A stretch of DNA of 64,000 bases from Cycas panzhihuaensis (lineage: Eukaryota > Cycadophyta), in contig CM041465.1 of NCBI GenBank assembly GCA_023213395.1, positions 196,733,741-196,797,740 on the forward strand, written 5' to 3'. The notes beneath the pieces are model-generated. The model searched no databases, was not told where the DNA came from, and saw only the letters and a program-made list of their open reading frames with translations. The translations under genes and the position numbers were made by a program. Below, piece after piece: positions 48,865 to 60,726 of this stretch. Positions within the stretch are counted from its first letter, which is position 1; each line of letters begins with the position of its first letter.

Positions 48865-49159
48865 TGTTGGAATAATGCACATTTGACTAAATAATGCACA
48901 TTTGACCATGTCAACCATAAAGTGATGGATCCCCGACAAATATAAGTTTGTAGTATATAAAGACATCATTATGTTGGTATTTGGACATTAATCTCACATC
49001 ATGTCAGATTATTTTATATTATTATTTTGTTCTGTTAATAATGGAAGTATCATTTGATACCATTTATGATCTAAGTACTTTTTTATGGTGTGCTCTTATG
49101 TTCATTTAATATTTTGTTTAATGTTCTATTTAATATCATATTAAAGTATTCAAAATCCA
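48865..49159 (+). repeat. Orphan copia 5' LTR K with PBS
   Basis: It begins TGTTGGAATAATGCACATTT and ends TTCAAAATCCA. A strong plus-strand PBS (TGGTATCAAAGCAGG) follows at 49163-49177, so it is the 5' LTR of a plus-strand element. An ATAAAGACATC stretch near 48957 could be the core promoter region. No partner LTR is in the window. Confidence 0.65.
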
Positions 49160-49177
49160 AAATGGTATCAAAGCAGG

Positions 49178-49958
49178 TTGGTTCGTTGGGAGAGTTTGAT
49201 TTATTATAGGTTTGTCATTGATGAGATTTTTTTAAGGTGTCAGTTTTGGTTTGTGACTCCATTCATGGGTTCAGGGTTATGTTGAGATGTTCATTGGTCC
49301 ATGACTTCATTCATTGGTTCGTGGTGGTTGGTTCTATGAGAATTCAAATCATTGATCCATTTATCCTGTTCTATATATTGTTTGTGGCCATTTTAGCATG
49401 TATCTATGGGTGTTCTATTTATTGCAACACTTTCATCAAAATTTGTGGTTGTGAGGAAAAGGCCAATCATTGATGCAAAACTACTTGCAAGGATGTGAAG
49501 TGCTTATTTAGTAGTAAAATATGGAATGACTACAAAAAGGAACCTGCAATTGGCAGTGAAAAGAAATACCCTAAATGTAAATAACTGCCATGGAAGAAGA
49601 ATGCCCATAGTTGAAAGGAGATAATCTGAAAGAAGAGCTACTCATAAATAGAGTCATTGACCCTAAGCTAGGAGATAGCATGCACCCATGCCTTTTCCAT
49701 CTTACATGGTACATTCACCAATGCTTCTCTATAAACTAAGAGATTCAGGAAGAGGCCATTAATGGGTCATTGTCCATTAGTGAGGGTCACTTGGGTGGCT
49801 ATGTTAGAGACTTATAAAAGTTTCATCTGCATAGATATTATTGTGACTCAATTGAGTACACAAAGCATCAACAAATTGTTCTAGATCTTCAAGTGTCATT
49901 GCATCTTAACCACCTTATTTTGTCAAGTTATCAAAACAAGTTTTGCAAGATTGGAATT
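49178..49958 (+). other. Body of element K: leader-like, no recognised gene
   Basis: A 78-codon + ORF (49237-49473) has a hydrophobic stretch but no recognised domain. A second patch around 49610-49800 reads an interrupted hydrophilic frame that I cannot place. It may be the leader of K or of unit U that follows. Confidence 0.35.
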
Positions 49959-52051
49959 AGGAGAACATATGTTGCTCATTGTCATCATCAAATTACATTT
50001 CAATGGCATTATCTTCCTAACAATCCAATTGATTAGAAAAGCTTGAATAAAGTGATACAGAAAACATGGAGGAAGGAATGATCATCAACCTTTTAGATGT
50101 GTTAAATGACAAATGCTTAGGACTTCTGCAAATATATGGTAATGATGTTGCATACCTACGAAAACCACACATGTGAGTGAGGCTCGAACAAAGTGTGATA
50201 GGAGATCATCAATCTAGGGAATAGACCACTAGACCTTAAGTGCCATACTACCAAAGAGTAGGTGAATTTCTACCATAATTGAGTGGTAGGGAGAAGGTGA
50301 ATCTAGTTTGGCAACCAGAGATCCTAATTTTGATGAAGGATAATAGCACAATATGGAGTTTGACGATGATGAAGCGGGATTAACAAATACAGATTTTTGA
50401 CTTAGAGTATAATATATATTAACCCTATGTTGTATTAAATTAGAACTATTTTTTGAAAATTGTTGACGTCTGGTTAACAACCCCTTGCTAGAAAATGGTT
50501 GATCACATGGATAATTACAAGTGACCAAGGATCAAGTCCACAACAGATTTAAAATCACTTTTTTTCTTTAAGCTTATTTTTCAAATAGGGTACCTAGATG
50601 TTTTTGTCTATATCTCAAGCTATAAGTTTGAATTGCAGTATCATTTGATCCATTGGAATCCTAATTCAAAGCAGTTCATCATGAACTATTAATTAAGGTA
50701 ATCTTATACCATCTTAATAGAGATATTTTAGTTCAAAGTTGAACCATTATTTTTAGACATATAAGAAAATTGTAAAGGTTCATTTTTTACAAACAAGTGC
50801 TCCTTCTTTTTGACAATTTGTTGAACCTATGGGAAGTCATGTTTAAACCCCAGAAATTCATTGTAAAAGCAATTTTGTTCAAACACAATCATTGAAGAGA
50901 ATGATGTAGTCATATCCATACATGAAATGGATGAATAAGATATGCTCTTACTGATACCTAAGTGTAATGGAGCAAACTACTACTATAGATAATTAGAATG
51001 AAATATATATTTATGTGCAAAAGATTATGGGATATTGTTACTGATGGATATGATGTTCCCAATAATGAAGAATTAAGGGGAAAACTTAAGAAAAATATTA
51101 AAGAAACAATTATCATTATTCTTGTTGCATTAGATAAAGTTGTTCTTCCTTCAACATATCATTTTGTTATTTCTATAATTCATCATGCTAGAACTCCTAA
51201 AGAAGATTCGAGCATTTCGAAGGATGCATTTGAAAGGACTCTTGAAGAGATACAATAGTTTATTGAAAAAACAAACAAGATTATTAATGATTATGATACA
51301 AGTAATGATGATAGTATTAAATCTGATAAAACTACTACTAACACCTTTGATGAGATAACTGATAAAACTACTACTACTATTAAGAATAATAAACCTATTA
51401 CTAAGCATGTTGAGTATGATAAAACTACTAAAGTGCCTACTAATGATGGGGGTCAAGGAAATCAAAATAAAATTATTGAAGAAACAATTCAAGATATGAC
51501 ATATTTATTATTCATTCCTATATATGGTCCTAGTACTTCAAAAGAAATTAAATATGAATATGATGGTCCTATTGAAGGTGAGTCTAGCGATTCATTTCTA
51601 TCTGTTGATTAAAATTCAAGTAATGTTCCTATTTTGAGTATTGCTTTAGGTTTGAATCGATCAAATGATGAGAAAATTTTTCAAAATGGTAAAAGTATAT
51701 AGATTACTAATGGGCTTAATTCAACCAAAGCCAAAAAGGTTGAAGCAAAAGCTTGTGAAATAGATGTTTTGAAAAAGGTACTACAAGAGCTACATCAAAG
51801 TCAAAAAGAATCTACTATGATTTGTTGCAATATTCAAAATACTATACAAATAATAAAGAATCTAAGTAAGCAAGGAAGAGTGAAACATATTAAGATCAAA
51901 CATCTTTACTACATTCCAAAGTGGACACAAAGAAAAGAATTTGCAGATCAAAATGAAGAATGTGCTATAGAAGCTGAAGATCTTACTCCAAAAGTTGAAA
52001 AACTTGATGGATATATTGATTAAGAAGAAGAATTTAAATAAAAATTTGATC
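49959..52051 (+). mobile_element. Unit U, copy 1: non-autonomous copia-derived unit
   Basis: The first of two tandem units (period about 2.09 kb). It has about 1 kb of noncoding or LTR-like DNA (49959-50900) and then the gag-RNase H frame. Its first 510 bp recur at 52052-52469 and its continuation at 60081-60670. The uninterrupted site gaagc (50371-50375) is the empty version of the gaagt target used by the chimeric element in copy 2. Protease, integrase and RT are absent. Tandem LTR-internal-LTR-internal order suggests LTR-mediated recombination, though I cannot fix the LTR ends. Confidence 0.65.
50930..52037 (+). pseudogene. Gag-RNase H fusion frame, U copy 1
   Basis: The N-terminus reads a copia Gag (UBN2/DUF4219 type): IPKCNGA at about 50956-50977, then CKRLWDIVTDGYDVPNNEE near 51016-51072, and KVVLPSTYHFV near 51140. 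A Thr/Asp/Glu-rich linker occupies 51260-51700, with GPSTSKEI near 51530. The C-terminus aligns with the end of copia RNase H: VLKKVLQELHQSQKE (51766-51810), CCNIQNTIQIIKN (51823-51861) and VKHIKIKHLYYIPKW (51882-51926). No protease, integrase or RT lies between. Three in-frame stops remain in this copy. It may have supplied a Gag-like protein, or it is simply an internal deletion product. Confidence 0.65.
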
Positions 52052-52469
52052 AGGAGGACATGTGCTACTCATCGTCATTATTAGATTACATTTCAATGGC
52101 ATTATCTTCCTAACAATCCAATTGATCACCAAAGCTCAAATAAAGTGACATGAAAAATATGGAGGCAGGGACGGTCATTGAACCTTTCAGATGCGTTGAA
52201 TGACAAATGCTTAGGACCTTTATAAATATATGGCAGTGACACCCCATACTTATGAAAACCACGCGTGTGAACGAGTCTCGAACAAAAGGTGATAGCAGAT
52301 CATCAATCTAGGGGACAAATTGTCAAAGCTTAAGCACCATACTACAAGACAGTAAGTGAATTTCCACCATAATCAAGTGACAAGGAGAAGGTGAATCTAG
52401 TTCAGTAACCAAACATCCCAATTTCGATGAAGGACAATAGCATGATTTAGAGTTTGACGATGATGAAGT
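52052..52469 (+). mobile_element. Unit U, copy 2, left part before the nested element
   Basis: This repeats 49959-50375 ('ggcattatcttcctaacaat', 'tatggcagtgacaccccat', 'gacgatgatgaag'). It ends in gaagt (52465-52469), the left TSD. Copy 2 resumes at 60081. Confidence 0.85.
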
Positions 52470-52555
52470 TGTCACAGGTTGTCGTTACACCAAAAGCCTC
52501 GAGGTAATTTAGGAAGAGGAATTCCTCGGGATAGTTAGTGTCACGCGCTCCAACA
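52470..52555 (-). repeat. Family A 3' LTR (86 bp)
   Basis: It begins TGTCACAGGTTGTCGTTAC and ends GCGCTCCAACA. Copies lie at 59995-60080 and 62077-62162. It is followed by the minus-strand PPT (ctccccca on +, 52556-52563). An LTR this short is typical of TRIM elements. Confidence 0.85.
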
Positions 52556-52707
52556 CTCCCCCATCACGAGGAGTCAATTGTACCTACACGGCATGCATGT
52601 CCGCCATGGTGTTCCTCGGTGACCATACCCCTGTCTTCATGTATGTCCAAGTGCACTACCGCGGTAACACAGGACCGGTTTTGAGCCCTAGCTGCTCTAA
52701 TACCACA
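52556..52707 (-). mobile_element. TRIM-like internal region of family A, 152 bp
   Basis: From the PPT (ctcccccatcacgagg) to a PBS (gctctaatacca, 52694-52705). It is noncoding and more GC-rich than its surroundings (for example 'accgcggtaacacaggaccg'), so it stands out in composition. PPT, short body and PBS are the minimal cis set of a TRIM. Such an element would normally end with a second A LTR here; family B's LTR stands there instead. Confidence 0.75.
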
Positions 52708-53005
52708 TGAAAAGAGTGGATCTATCCTTCATCTCCATGCACTAAACACAAAGATAAACATGGGAGTAAGAGATACTTAAGAGAAAGAAAGTAGCTCTCA
52801 CAAAATGAGGAGGTAAGAATGAGCCTCCTCTATTGAGCTTTTACTTTTATATTGAGAGAGGGAGCATTAGAGTTAGGTGAAATAAAATTACACATAATCC
52901 ACATAAAAGATCATTTCACTTAAGTGATATAATTTAAAGTTCACTTAAGACCCTTTTTAGAAATAATCAATTAATATAATGACCTTGTGACATTAACCCT
53001 TTTCA
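52708..53005 (-). repeat. Family B LTR inside the chimera (298 bp)
   Basis: It matches 1258-1554 almost base for base and runs TGAAAAGAGTGG...CCCTTTTCA. It has a PBS on its left and a PPT (tctcccccttaatgg on +, 53007-53021) on its right. It therefore has both the 5'- and 3'-LTR contexts at once, as the single LTR of a one-LTR circle would. Confidence 0.85.
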
Positions 53006-53437
53006 ATCTCCCCCTTAATGGTAGAAGGTCATTTCATCTTATTTAGTATATCCTATGAGATCTTCATTTGAGCCTCTTACAAAGCAAACTACTATGACAC
53101 TTTTGTGGGAAACTCTCATAGGGAAGAAAACCCACATATTTTCTAATCTACTAACCTGGCTCAGGAGGCTCTTTAAATGAAGCCAAATAGCCAATCAGTA
53201 TAATGAATTTTATAGCAAAAATCTATTGAGCTTCCATATATCATTTGGTCATCCCCTATGCCTTTTTAAGTTTTCACAAGTTCTAATTTTCCAAAATGAT
53301 ATAACCCGTATCCTTTCATTCCCATAAGGGGTTTTCACGAATGGTATAGACCAAAGACTTACTCTTGTCCTTATGTGCCCACAAAAGGTTTTCACAAATG
53401 AGACAAAATATGATGGTCCTACTGTCATCTCCTTCAA
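53006..53437 (-). repeat. Family B PPT and 3' UTR
   Basis: The PPT reads CCATTAAGGGGGAGA on minus. About 400 bp of noncoding DNA follows, with three degenerate direct repeats around 53270-53420 ('ataaggggttttcacgaatg', 'cacaaaaggttttcacaaatg'). It is homologous to the D1/D2/D3 3' UTR. Confidence 0.65.
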
Positions 53438-56400
53438 TCAATCAGAGACGGAGGCCCTCAAGCTAAGTTACTTTCGGAACTGTTTAAACTTCACCCTCTT
53501 TAGTGATTTGGTGAAGATATTGACCACTTGACCTGTTGTGGGACAGTACTCTAGTTGAATTGTGCTATCATGAACTAGTTCTCTAATCCTGTGGACTTTT
53601 GTACTTATATGTTTGGTATGATCATGAAATACAAGATTTTTAGCCATTTGGATTGTAGATTAATTATCTACGTGTAAGCTAGTAAAACTTGTTTGTGTGG
53701 CATTTAATGTATTCAATATTTTTTTAAGCCATATCACCTCCTTACTTGTCTCAGAAGCAGCAATATACTCAGCTTTGGTAGTTGAGTCTGCAACTGTCTT
53801 CTGCCGTCTGGATCTCCATTATATTGGGGTTATTCCAAGAAATGTTATGTACCCAGATGTAGATCTTCATGTGTCTTTATCTCCGATAAAGTCTAAGTCT
53901 GTGTATACATAAAGTTTAAATTCTACATTGGGTTCATACAACAAACTATATTTGTTGGTCGTCTTCAGGTACCTCAACACTCGTATTTCAGCTTACGAGT
54001 GATTCTACTCAAGATTTGTCATCAATCTTGTAAGAATGTTGACAGAGTGTGTAATATTTGGCCTTATGTTGGTAGTATACATAAGATTACCTACAAGTTA
54101 CCTATAGAGTGTTGTGTCTATCTCCCTAATGTCACCATCAGCTGAGAGTTTAATATTAGGCTCCATAGGTGTATCCATTGGTCGAGCACCTTCCAACTGA
54201 AACTTTATTAGAAGATCATTGATATATTTTTCTTGGGAGAGAAATATTTTGCCATTCTTTTAAGTTACTTCAATTCCCAAGTAATATTTCATCAACCTAA
54301 GGTTAGACAATTCAAAAGTTTTAGTAAGGTCCTTCTTTAGCTGGCTAATTATATGTTCATTATTCTCCGTTATTAGCATATTATCCACAAATATTAAGAG
54401 GTATGCGACTTTATGATTTTAGTGCTTGATGAATAATGTTGCATCAATATCTTGATAGTCACAAACCTCATATCCAAGTTACCTCATTCTTTCAGACAAC
54501 TTGGTAAACCAAGCACGAGGGGCTTACTTTAGGCCGTACAAGGACTTTTTAAACCTATAAACCTTATGCTCCTGACCAACAATCTTGTATCCTTCTACCT
54601 GTTCCATGTAAATTTCTTCTTTAAGGTCCCCATCAAGAAATGTGGTCTTAACATCGAGTTGGTGGATTTTCCAACCCTGTTGAATAGCCAAGGCTATAAG
54701 AATTATGATTGTAGGCCACTTGGTTGTAGGAGCAAAGATTTCAGTGTAGTCGATGCCTTTCCTTTGCATGAATCCTTTTGCTACCAATCTCGCCTTATGT
54801 TTTTCTAGGGTGCCATCTTATCTATACTTGTTTTTGAACACCCATTTATTTTGAACTATCTTTCTTCCAAGTGGTAGATCAACAAGCTCCTATGTACCGT
54901 TCTTGATAAGAGATTGGTACTCTTTGTTCATGGCATTTCTCTAAGTTGTATGCTTTATAGCTTCTTGGTACGTTAGGGGCTCTTCATTAAGAACAAGGTG
55001 CAGTTCTGTTGATTCAAGCTCAACGAAAAGTGATTCATGCATCCTTGCTCTATGCACATTTCTAGTGTTAGTTTTGCCTGCCTCATCTGGTCGCATGTCC
55101 TTGTGTAGCTGGTAGGCTTCACAAAAACCTCAAGTTGGGAATGAAGTTTTCATTTCCACAGCCTCTTAGTCTTCGTTTTGATCTTGAAAATGATCATGTG
55201 AAATATTTAGCACAGAGGAAGTTGATAATGCTAGAAAAGATGGGCCAGCCACAGATGTTGGAGAAGATGATCCTTCTGATATGGCTTTACCTTTGTCAAC
55301 TTGGTTGTTCGCAAATGATGGTATTGGATGTGTACACATTGGCTAGGAGTCACAACTTATATCCTCTGAGGTTCTATTGTCATATTCCAAGATTTTAAGC
55401 AACTGTTGAGCATCTCCCCCACTAAATTTTGGAATATAGATATCAAATTCAGTAGCATCATTAAATCAGTATGAAGGCGTCTTATAGTCAAGTCTGAGTA
55501 ATTGATCTTCAATCTCCATAAAGATAACACCTCTAGTGATGATGATTTTGCACTGTGAAGATATGAAAACCTTGTACCCCTTTTTGTCCATAGGGTATCC
55601 TACAAAGATGCCTTTGATAGCTCTATCTTAGAGCTTGTTTCTATGTTCTTCCAGAATGTGAGCATAACAAGTAGAGCCCAAACTTTTAAAGTGGGAGATA
55701 GAGGGGGTCTGTCCATACCATATTTTATGTGGAGAGGGGCCAAGCTTGGAGTGACTAACAATGTTGATGTAATATAGAGCAGTCCATATAACCTCAGCCC
55801 AAAAATAGACATAGACATTCTTATATACCAGCATAGCATGAGCCATGTTCATGATGGTCCTATTCATGCACTTGGAAACTCCATTTTGATGGGGTGTACC
55901 TACAACAGTGGTCTGATGTTTGATTCTATATTGACATATGTACGATTCAAACTCATGGATGTGTACTCACCACCATTGTTAGTCTTGAGTATTTTGATCT
56001 TAAATCCATATTCATTTTCCACGTGAGCCTTGAAAGCTTGAAACATAGAAAAAGCTTTGTATTTCTTTACAAGAAAATCAATCCATACTTTCTTAGTAAA
56101 ATTATCAATGAAAGTAATATAATACTACTTCTATTTGAGAGAAGGGATAGGTATAGGACCACATATATCTGAGTGTACAAGCTGCAAAGGTTAGCTAGAT
56201 TTCCAATGACTACGAGGAAAAGGTTATCTTTGAGATTTGGCAATAATACATGCTTCACATTTAAAGGGCTTAGAGGAGATCCTAAGCAAACTTCAAACAG
56301 TTGCTTGTAGTTCTCTTAAATGATCAATTTTGATATGGCCCATACAAGCATGCCAAGGCCACTTGGGACAACTTTTGAGGAGTCAGGGTTGTGGTAAAAG

Positions 56401-57947
56401 CAGAGTCATCATCAACATAGTTGTCAAGGAGGATGATGAGTCAATTAGGTGAAAAAGTTTGCCATCAAGAATTATGGTCATAACCATAGCATTTGAATGA
56501 GGGAGAATGACACAAAGAGTTCAATTATTTGTAGTTACACTCAAATCAAAACTATGAGAGACAAGGGTGGACAAGGAGAGCAGGTTCTGCTTCAAAGTAG
56601 GAATATATAAAACGTCAAAAAGTGTAAAATCTGGAAGGCCTGGAAGTTTCAAGCAAACAGTTCAAAGTCCTTCGATTGACTGAGATGATTTGTCACCCAT
56701 GTGTAGAACACCACGAACTTCAGAGTCAAAATCCTAAAAGAACTAGCGATGACAAGTCATGTGTTGTGTTGCTCCAGTATCCATGATCCATGATGAAGTA
56801 TTTAAGGTGGCACTATTTGCAACTCTAAGTGGTGAAGGCAAAAGTGAATAAGCATAGCAACAGTAAGCCTCAATATACTTAGTGGATCTATCAATAACAT
56901 TTAATGAAGTAGTCTGAATTCTTTGAAGGTGTGTATAAGCAAATTGCGTTCCACCAAAAGCATCTTCAAAGAAGTATTATCAACATTATGTGTACCATAG
57001 TGCTATTGATAACTTGGTAGTTTGTTAGTGGCAGTTCTACATTTTTTGGTATAATGTCATTTTCTATTACAACTTTGGCACTCAATTGTTTGATTTCCAA
57101 TCCCATAAGAAGTATTGGGTTGGTTGGATTGTCTTTGATTACCCTAGAGTTAAAATGTCTGTTGACCAAGAGGACATTGTCCTTGTTGTCTAGCCCTTCC
57201 TCTTCCATGGGAATTACCACCTCTACGAGAGTATTGACCTTGATTTTTGGTATAACAAAGATCTTCTTCCACTTCAAAAGCAGCATCAGTTGGATCTGAT
57301 ATAGTAGCAAAGTTGATATCAAAGGTCTTATCAAATTCAATGAACTTATCAGCAAGAGCCTCAAAGTTTAGGATCTTTAAAGTGCTACTAGATTGAAGAC
57401 TTCCTAGTAGATTTTTGTAATCTGGGATATGGAGACATGACTAAATCAAGAAAGTCCACGTAATGCATTGAGTCTTAAAATCTTTATCAATGGCTTACTT
57501 GATTGGACGAATGATATTAATTGTTTCACTTGCATGTCCTTTCTGCATTTTTAATTTGTTCATCTTCAGCACTAAGTGAACAAATTCTAAGTCTGATTTA
57601 GTGTCAAAGTTCTTCTTAAGAACTTTAAGAACTATCCATGTTGTATCATGTATAAATTCATCAATGAGATCATACAGAGAATAATCAGTGACAAGTAGTA
57701 TCCCTACACGGATTTTATCATCATCAAGTTCTCACTGGTATTTAGTTGCAGCTTCAGTGGGAGCAGTTGGAGCACCTCCTCCAGATGCAGCTAAGGTAGT
57801 TGTAACTGCAATAGATGGTGTAGGTTGCAAGTGATCTCTCCATAAACCTTCATACTTTGCAGCATTTCTAACACCAGTGGACTATATATCCCAATTTTCT
57901 TTCCTTTTTAGAATACAGTTCACATATTGCTTGAACTGTGAAGACAT
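53438..57947 (-). pseudogene. Family B gag-pol polyprotein, decayed
   Basis: A minus-strand copia polyprotein from an ATG at 57945-57947 (MSSQFKQYVNCILKRKENW) to a TGA at 53438-53440. Gag lies at about 57947-57000, with a G/R-rich stretch near 57190-57230. The CCHC-like C.SCNRK.HYTKKC (about 57035-57080) keeps its first and last Cys. The protease-like SWILEQHNT near 56770 is decayed. Pre-integrase includes LKQNLLSLSTLVSH (about 56560). The integrase core lies at about 56150-55600, with NRTIMNMAHAMLVY near 55825-55865. The linker precedes RT (about 54900-54300, EEIYMEQVEGY near 54600) and RNase H (about 54000-53450). The gag start and layout match D2, so B and D are sister families. Confidence 0.88.
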
Positions 57948-59994
57948 GTTATCTTTTGAGAAGGGAAGAAATAAATAAGGGACTATAAAAGTGATGGCAA
58001 TAAATGACCAATCACTGTTTACAAATGGGAGATGCAATGTAGTAGTGTAGCAGAAAGAAAAAAAAGTGAGAATGGTTGCTCAAAGATGAAGGGAGCAATT
58101 TAGAGAAAAGTCACCAATACTTGTGACAAATATTAACCTAACGCAACAGGAATATGAGAAGCACTATGATGAAAATTGGCCACTAACACTTGTGGTAAAT
58201 ATTAACCTAACGCAGCAAGAATATGAGAAGCACTATGATTATGATAACTATGGATTATGTTTTACAAATAAGTAAGTGATCAATATACAAGATTGTAGGT
58301 CAATGTAGAAGCTGACATCATTGGGTGTACACAACTTGAAAGTTAAATATAGGATGCGTAATCAACCCAATAACCTATAACTTGTGTCCAACATATAGTT
58401 GAGGTTGATGAAGGGATGCATAAGCTTCTAGTAGAATTAAGTTGGCCTTCACCTACGATACCTGTAATTGTACTTGGTGATAAAATCTAAGTCACAACGG
58501 AGCCCAGGTACTCCCAATCCTCATCTAGTTCACCAATGAGCAGTTATACTTCCTCTAAAGAGTGGTACATGCATACCAATGGCTATGACAGATATTGGAT
58601 TGGGTATATTTTAATTTTGTATTAAAGTTTTAGTTTTTTCGGTTGGTTATTAGGATGATCCCTGATTGAGGCACGATGGTATGGCTAACCAAACCTCACT
58701 AATGTTCTAGTTTAGTCCAGTCCTAACTTGAAACCCACACCTCCTTTATGGCACGAGATTCTGTCAACTAAGGTATCTCAACTTTGTCAAGTGTATGAAT
58801 AGGCACAAGATAGTGGAAAATGGTATATATGATACATTCCTTTTAGGAAGAGTAAAAAGATTATCGAATTACATCAAATATACATTTAATTGAAAATAGA
58901 ATACTTACTTGGAGTGCTTTTAGAGTGCTTGCTTGGAGTGCTTACTTGAAGTGTCTTTAGAGTGCTTACTTTGAGTGATTTTAGAGTGCTAAAATGCAAT
59001 GCTAGTAAGTGAGTGAGGACACTGGATATTGCTCCGATCCAGCTGTTTTTTTCTCACTTTTACAATGGGCTTTTAAGCCTTATAAAAAGAAGGAAAAAAA
59101 TTTCTTCACTTTTTTTTTAATACAGAAAAAAACTAGTCTTCACTAAATTAGCAATAACTATCTCCCACGATGACGAAATAGAGCTCTAGTTTTTGTGCTA
59201 TAAACTAGACTCAGAGCTTCATCTTCAGGAAGTGAAATCAGGTCCAAATGAGTTATGAAAAGTTTTTGGCAGCCCCGCAAAGTTAGGATATCATATTTTT
59301 TTTAAATTCTTACTAAAAATAACTATTGTTCATTAAAATAGTAATAACTTCCTCATACAATATCAAAATTAGGTGCCGATTTTTGTGCTGGAAAGTAGAC
59401 TCATAGCCTCATCTTTGACAATTGGAATCATGTCAATTAGAGCTCTGTAAAAAATTTTGTAGGCCTGTAAAGTTCAATAAGCAAAATTTATTTCTACAGA
59501 AATTTCAGCTTGCTAATATCTCATTAACACATGATACCATATAAAATTTTCATTAATTTTTTATCACCAGGGTCCCAATATGGGCAAGGTGAGAGCATAC
59601 AATTATGGATATTTTAAATGACTCAAATTTCTTTTAAAAAAATGGATAAAACCTCCACTTACAGTCATTTTTCTAAAAGCTAGAAAATTTTCGACAACAT
59701 TTTCCCGTGTTAAATAGATAAAATGAGGGGAAAGAAAAGAAGAATGAGATAACATGAATGACCACCAAAGGACTGGAATTTTTGATCCTTACAACCCCTT
59801 GTATTATGTTTTCAAACTTACAAAAGAGAAAGGGAAAGCAAACAATACAAAATATGCTATGATAATAACTTAAAAATGTTTCTAAATCCACTTTCATAAT
59901 CTCCTTCACCACATGAATTATGGGGGAGAAGGAAGTGATGGCTCCATTGCAAGTTTAAGTGAGGAATATGAAGGAAGTAAGATCTGATACCACT
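57948..59994 (-). other. Family B leader (2.05 kb) with PBS
   Basis: This noncoding leader joins gag to the PBS (gatctgatacca, 59981-59992). Its gag-proximal part (58440-58800) is shared with the D leaders. Its distal part (58740-59994) recurs at 1-1257 and 60968-62076. A minus-strand frame at 59673-59912 is not maintained in other copies. Confidence 0.8.
58112..58245. repeat. 69-bp tandem duplication in the B leader
   Basis: Two copies (58112-58180 and 58181-58245) share 'aaatattaacctaacgca' and 'gaatatgagaagcactatga'. They differ at a few positions and are noncoding. Confidence 0.85.
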
Positions 59995-60080
59995 TGTCAT
60001 AGGTTGCCATTACACTAAAAGCCTATAGGTGATTTGGGAAGAGGGCTTCCTCGGGATAGTTAGCGCCACACGCTCCAATA
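59995..60080 (-). repeat. Family A 5' LTR (86 bp)
   Basis: It begins TGTCATAGGTTGCCATTAC and ends CGCTCCAATA (terminal CA decayed to TA). It has family B's PBS on its left and the TSD gaagt at 60081-60085. It is the outer partner of 52470-52555. Confidence 0.85.
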
Positions 60081-60726
60081 GAAGTAGGAGTAACAACTGT
60101 AGATTTTTAACTATATTAACCCTATGTTGTATTAAAATAAAATTATTTTTAAAAATTTATTAGAGTCTGATTAACATCCCCTTAATAGCAAATTAGTGAT
60201 CACATGGATAGTTATAAGTGACCAAGGATTAAGTCCATAATAGATTTAAAATAACTTTTTTTTTTTTAGTTTATTTTTCAAATAGGATACCTGGATGTTT
60301 TCATCCATATCTCAAGCTATAAGTGTTGAATTACAGCATTATCTAATATGTTGAAATCATGATTCAAAATACTTCATCATAAATTATAAGTTGAGGTAAT
60401 CTAATGCCATCTTAATAGAGATATTTCAGTTCAAAGTTGAAGCATTATTTTCAGTCATATGAGAAATTTATGAAAGTTCATTTTTTGCGAGCAAGTTCTC
60501 CTTTTTCCTGTCGATTTGTTGAACCTAAGGGAAGTCATATTTAAACCCTAGAAGTACATAGCAAAAATAATTTTGTTCAAAAGCAGTCATGGAAGAGAAT
60601 AGCTTAGTCATATTCATACATGAGAGGAATGAATATTACTTAAAAGATATGCTCTTACCGATACCTAAGTGTAATGGAATTACTATTGTTGGACAATTAC
60701 TAGATATGCTCTTACCGATACCTAAG
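60081..60726 (+). mobile_element. Unit U, copy 2, continuation, first version
   Basis: From the TSD gaagt it continues the U sequence interrupted at 52469, parallel to 50371-50990. It reaches the gag start (ATG 60589, MEENSLVIFIHERNEY), the IPKCNG motif and part of a 57-bp direct repeat ('agatatgctcttaccgatac' at 60645 and 60702). It breaks off at 60726 at the duplication junction. Confidence 0.8.

Larger units (their letters stand above)
52470..60080 (-). mobile_element. Chimeric TRIM/copia element with TSD gaagt
   Basis: A 7.6-kb insertion between direct repeats gaagt (52465-52469, 60081-60085). Order on +: 86-bp A LTR; 152 bp with A's PPT and a PBS; 298-bp B LTR; B PPT, 3' UTR, pol, gag, leader and PBS; 86-bp A LTR. 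The outer LTRs are of the short TRIM-type family A, and everything from 52708 to 59994 is copia family B carrying one internal LTR. Both junctions fall at the PBS/LTR border. This is what recombination at the shared PBS between a TRIM and a one-LTR B circle or cDNA would give. By hand count the outer LTRs differ at about 14 of 86 positions, so the event is old. Confidence 0.8.

Noticed and set aside
49600-49800. Interrupted frame with VIDPKLGD, resembling part of a receptor-kinase C-terminus
   Set aside because: Only a short motif matches and the flanking residues do not fit a kinase; too weak to call a captured gene.
50229-50528. 99-codon minus-strand ORF in unit U
   Set aside because: The tandem copy does not keep the frame, and no domain is recognisable.
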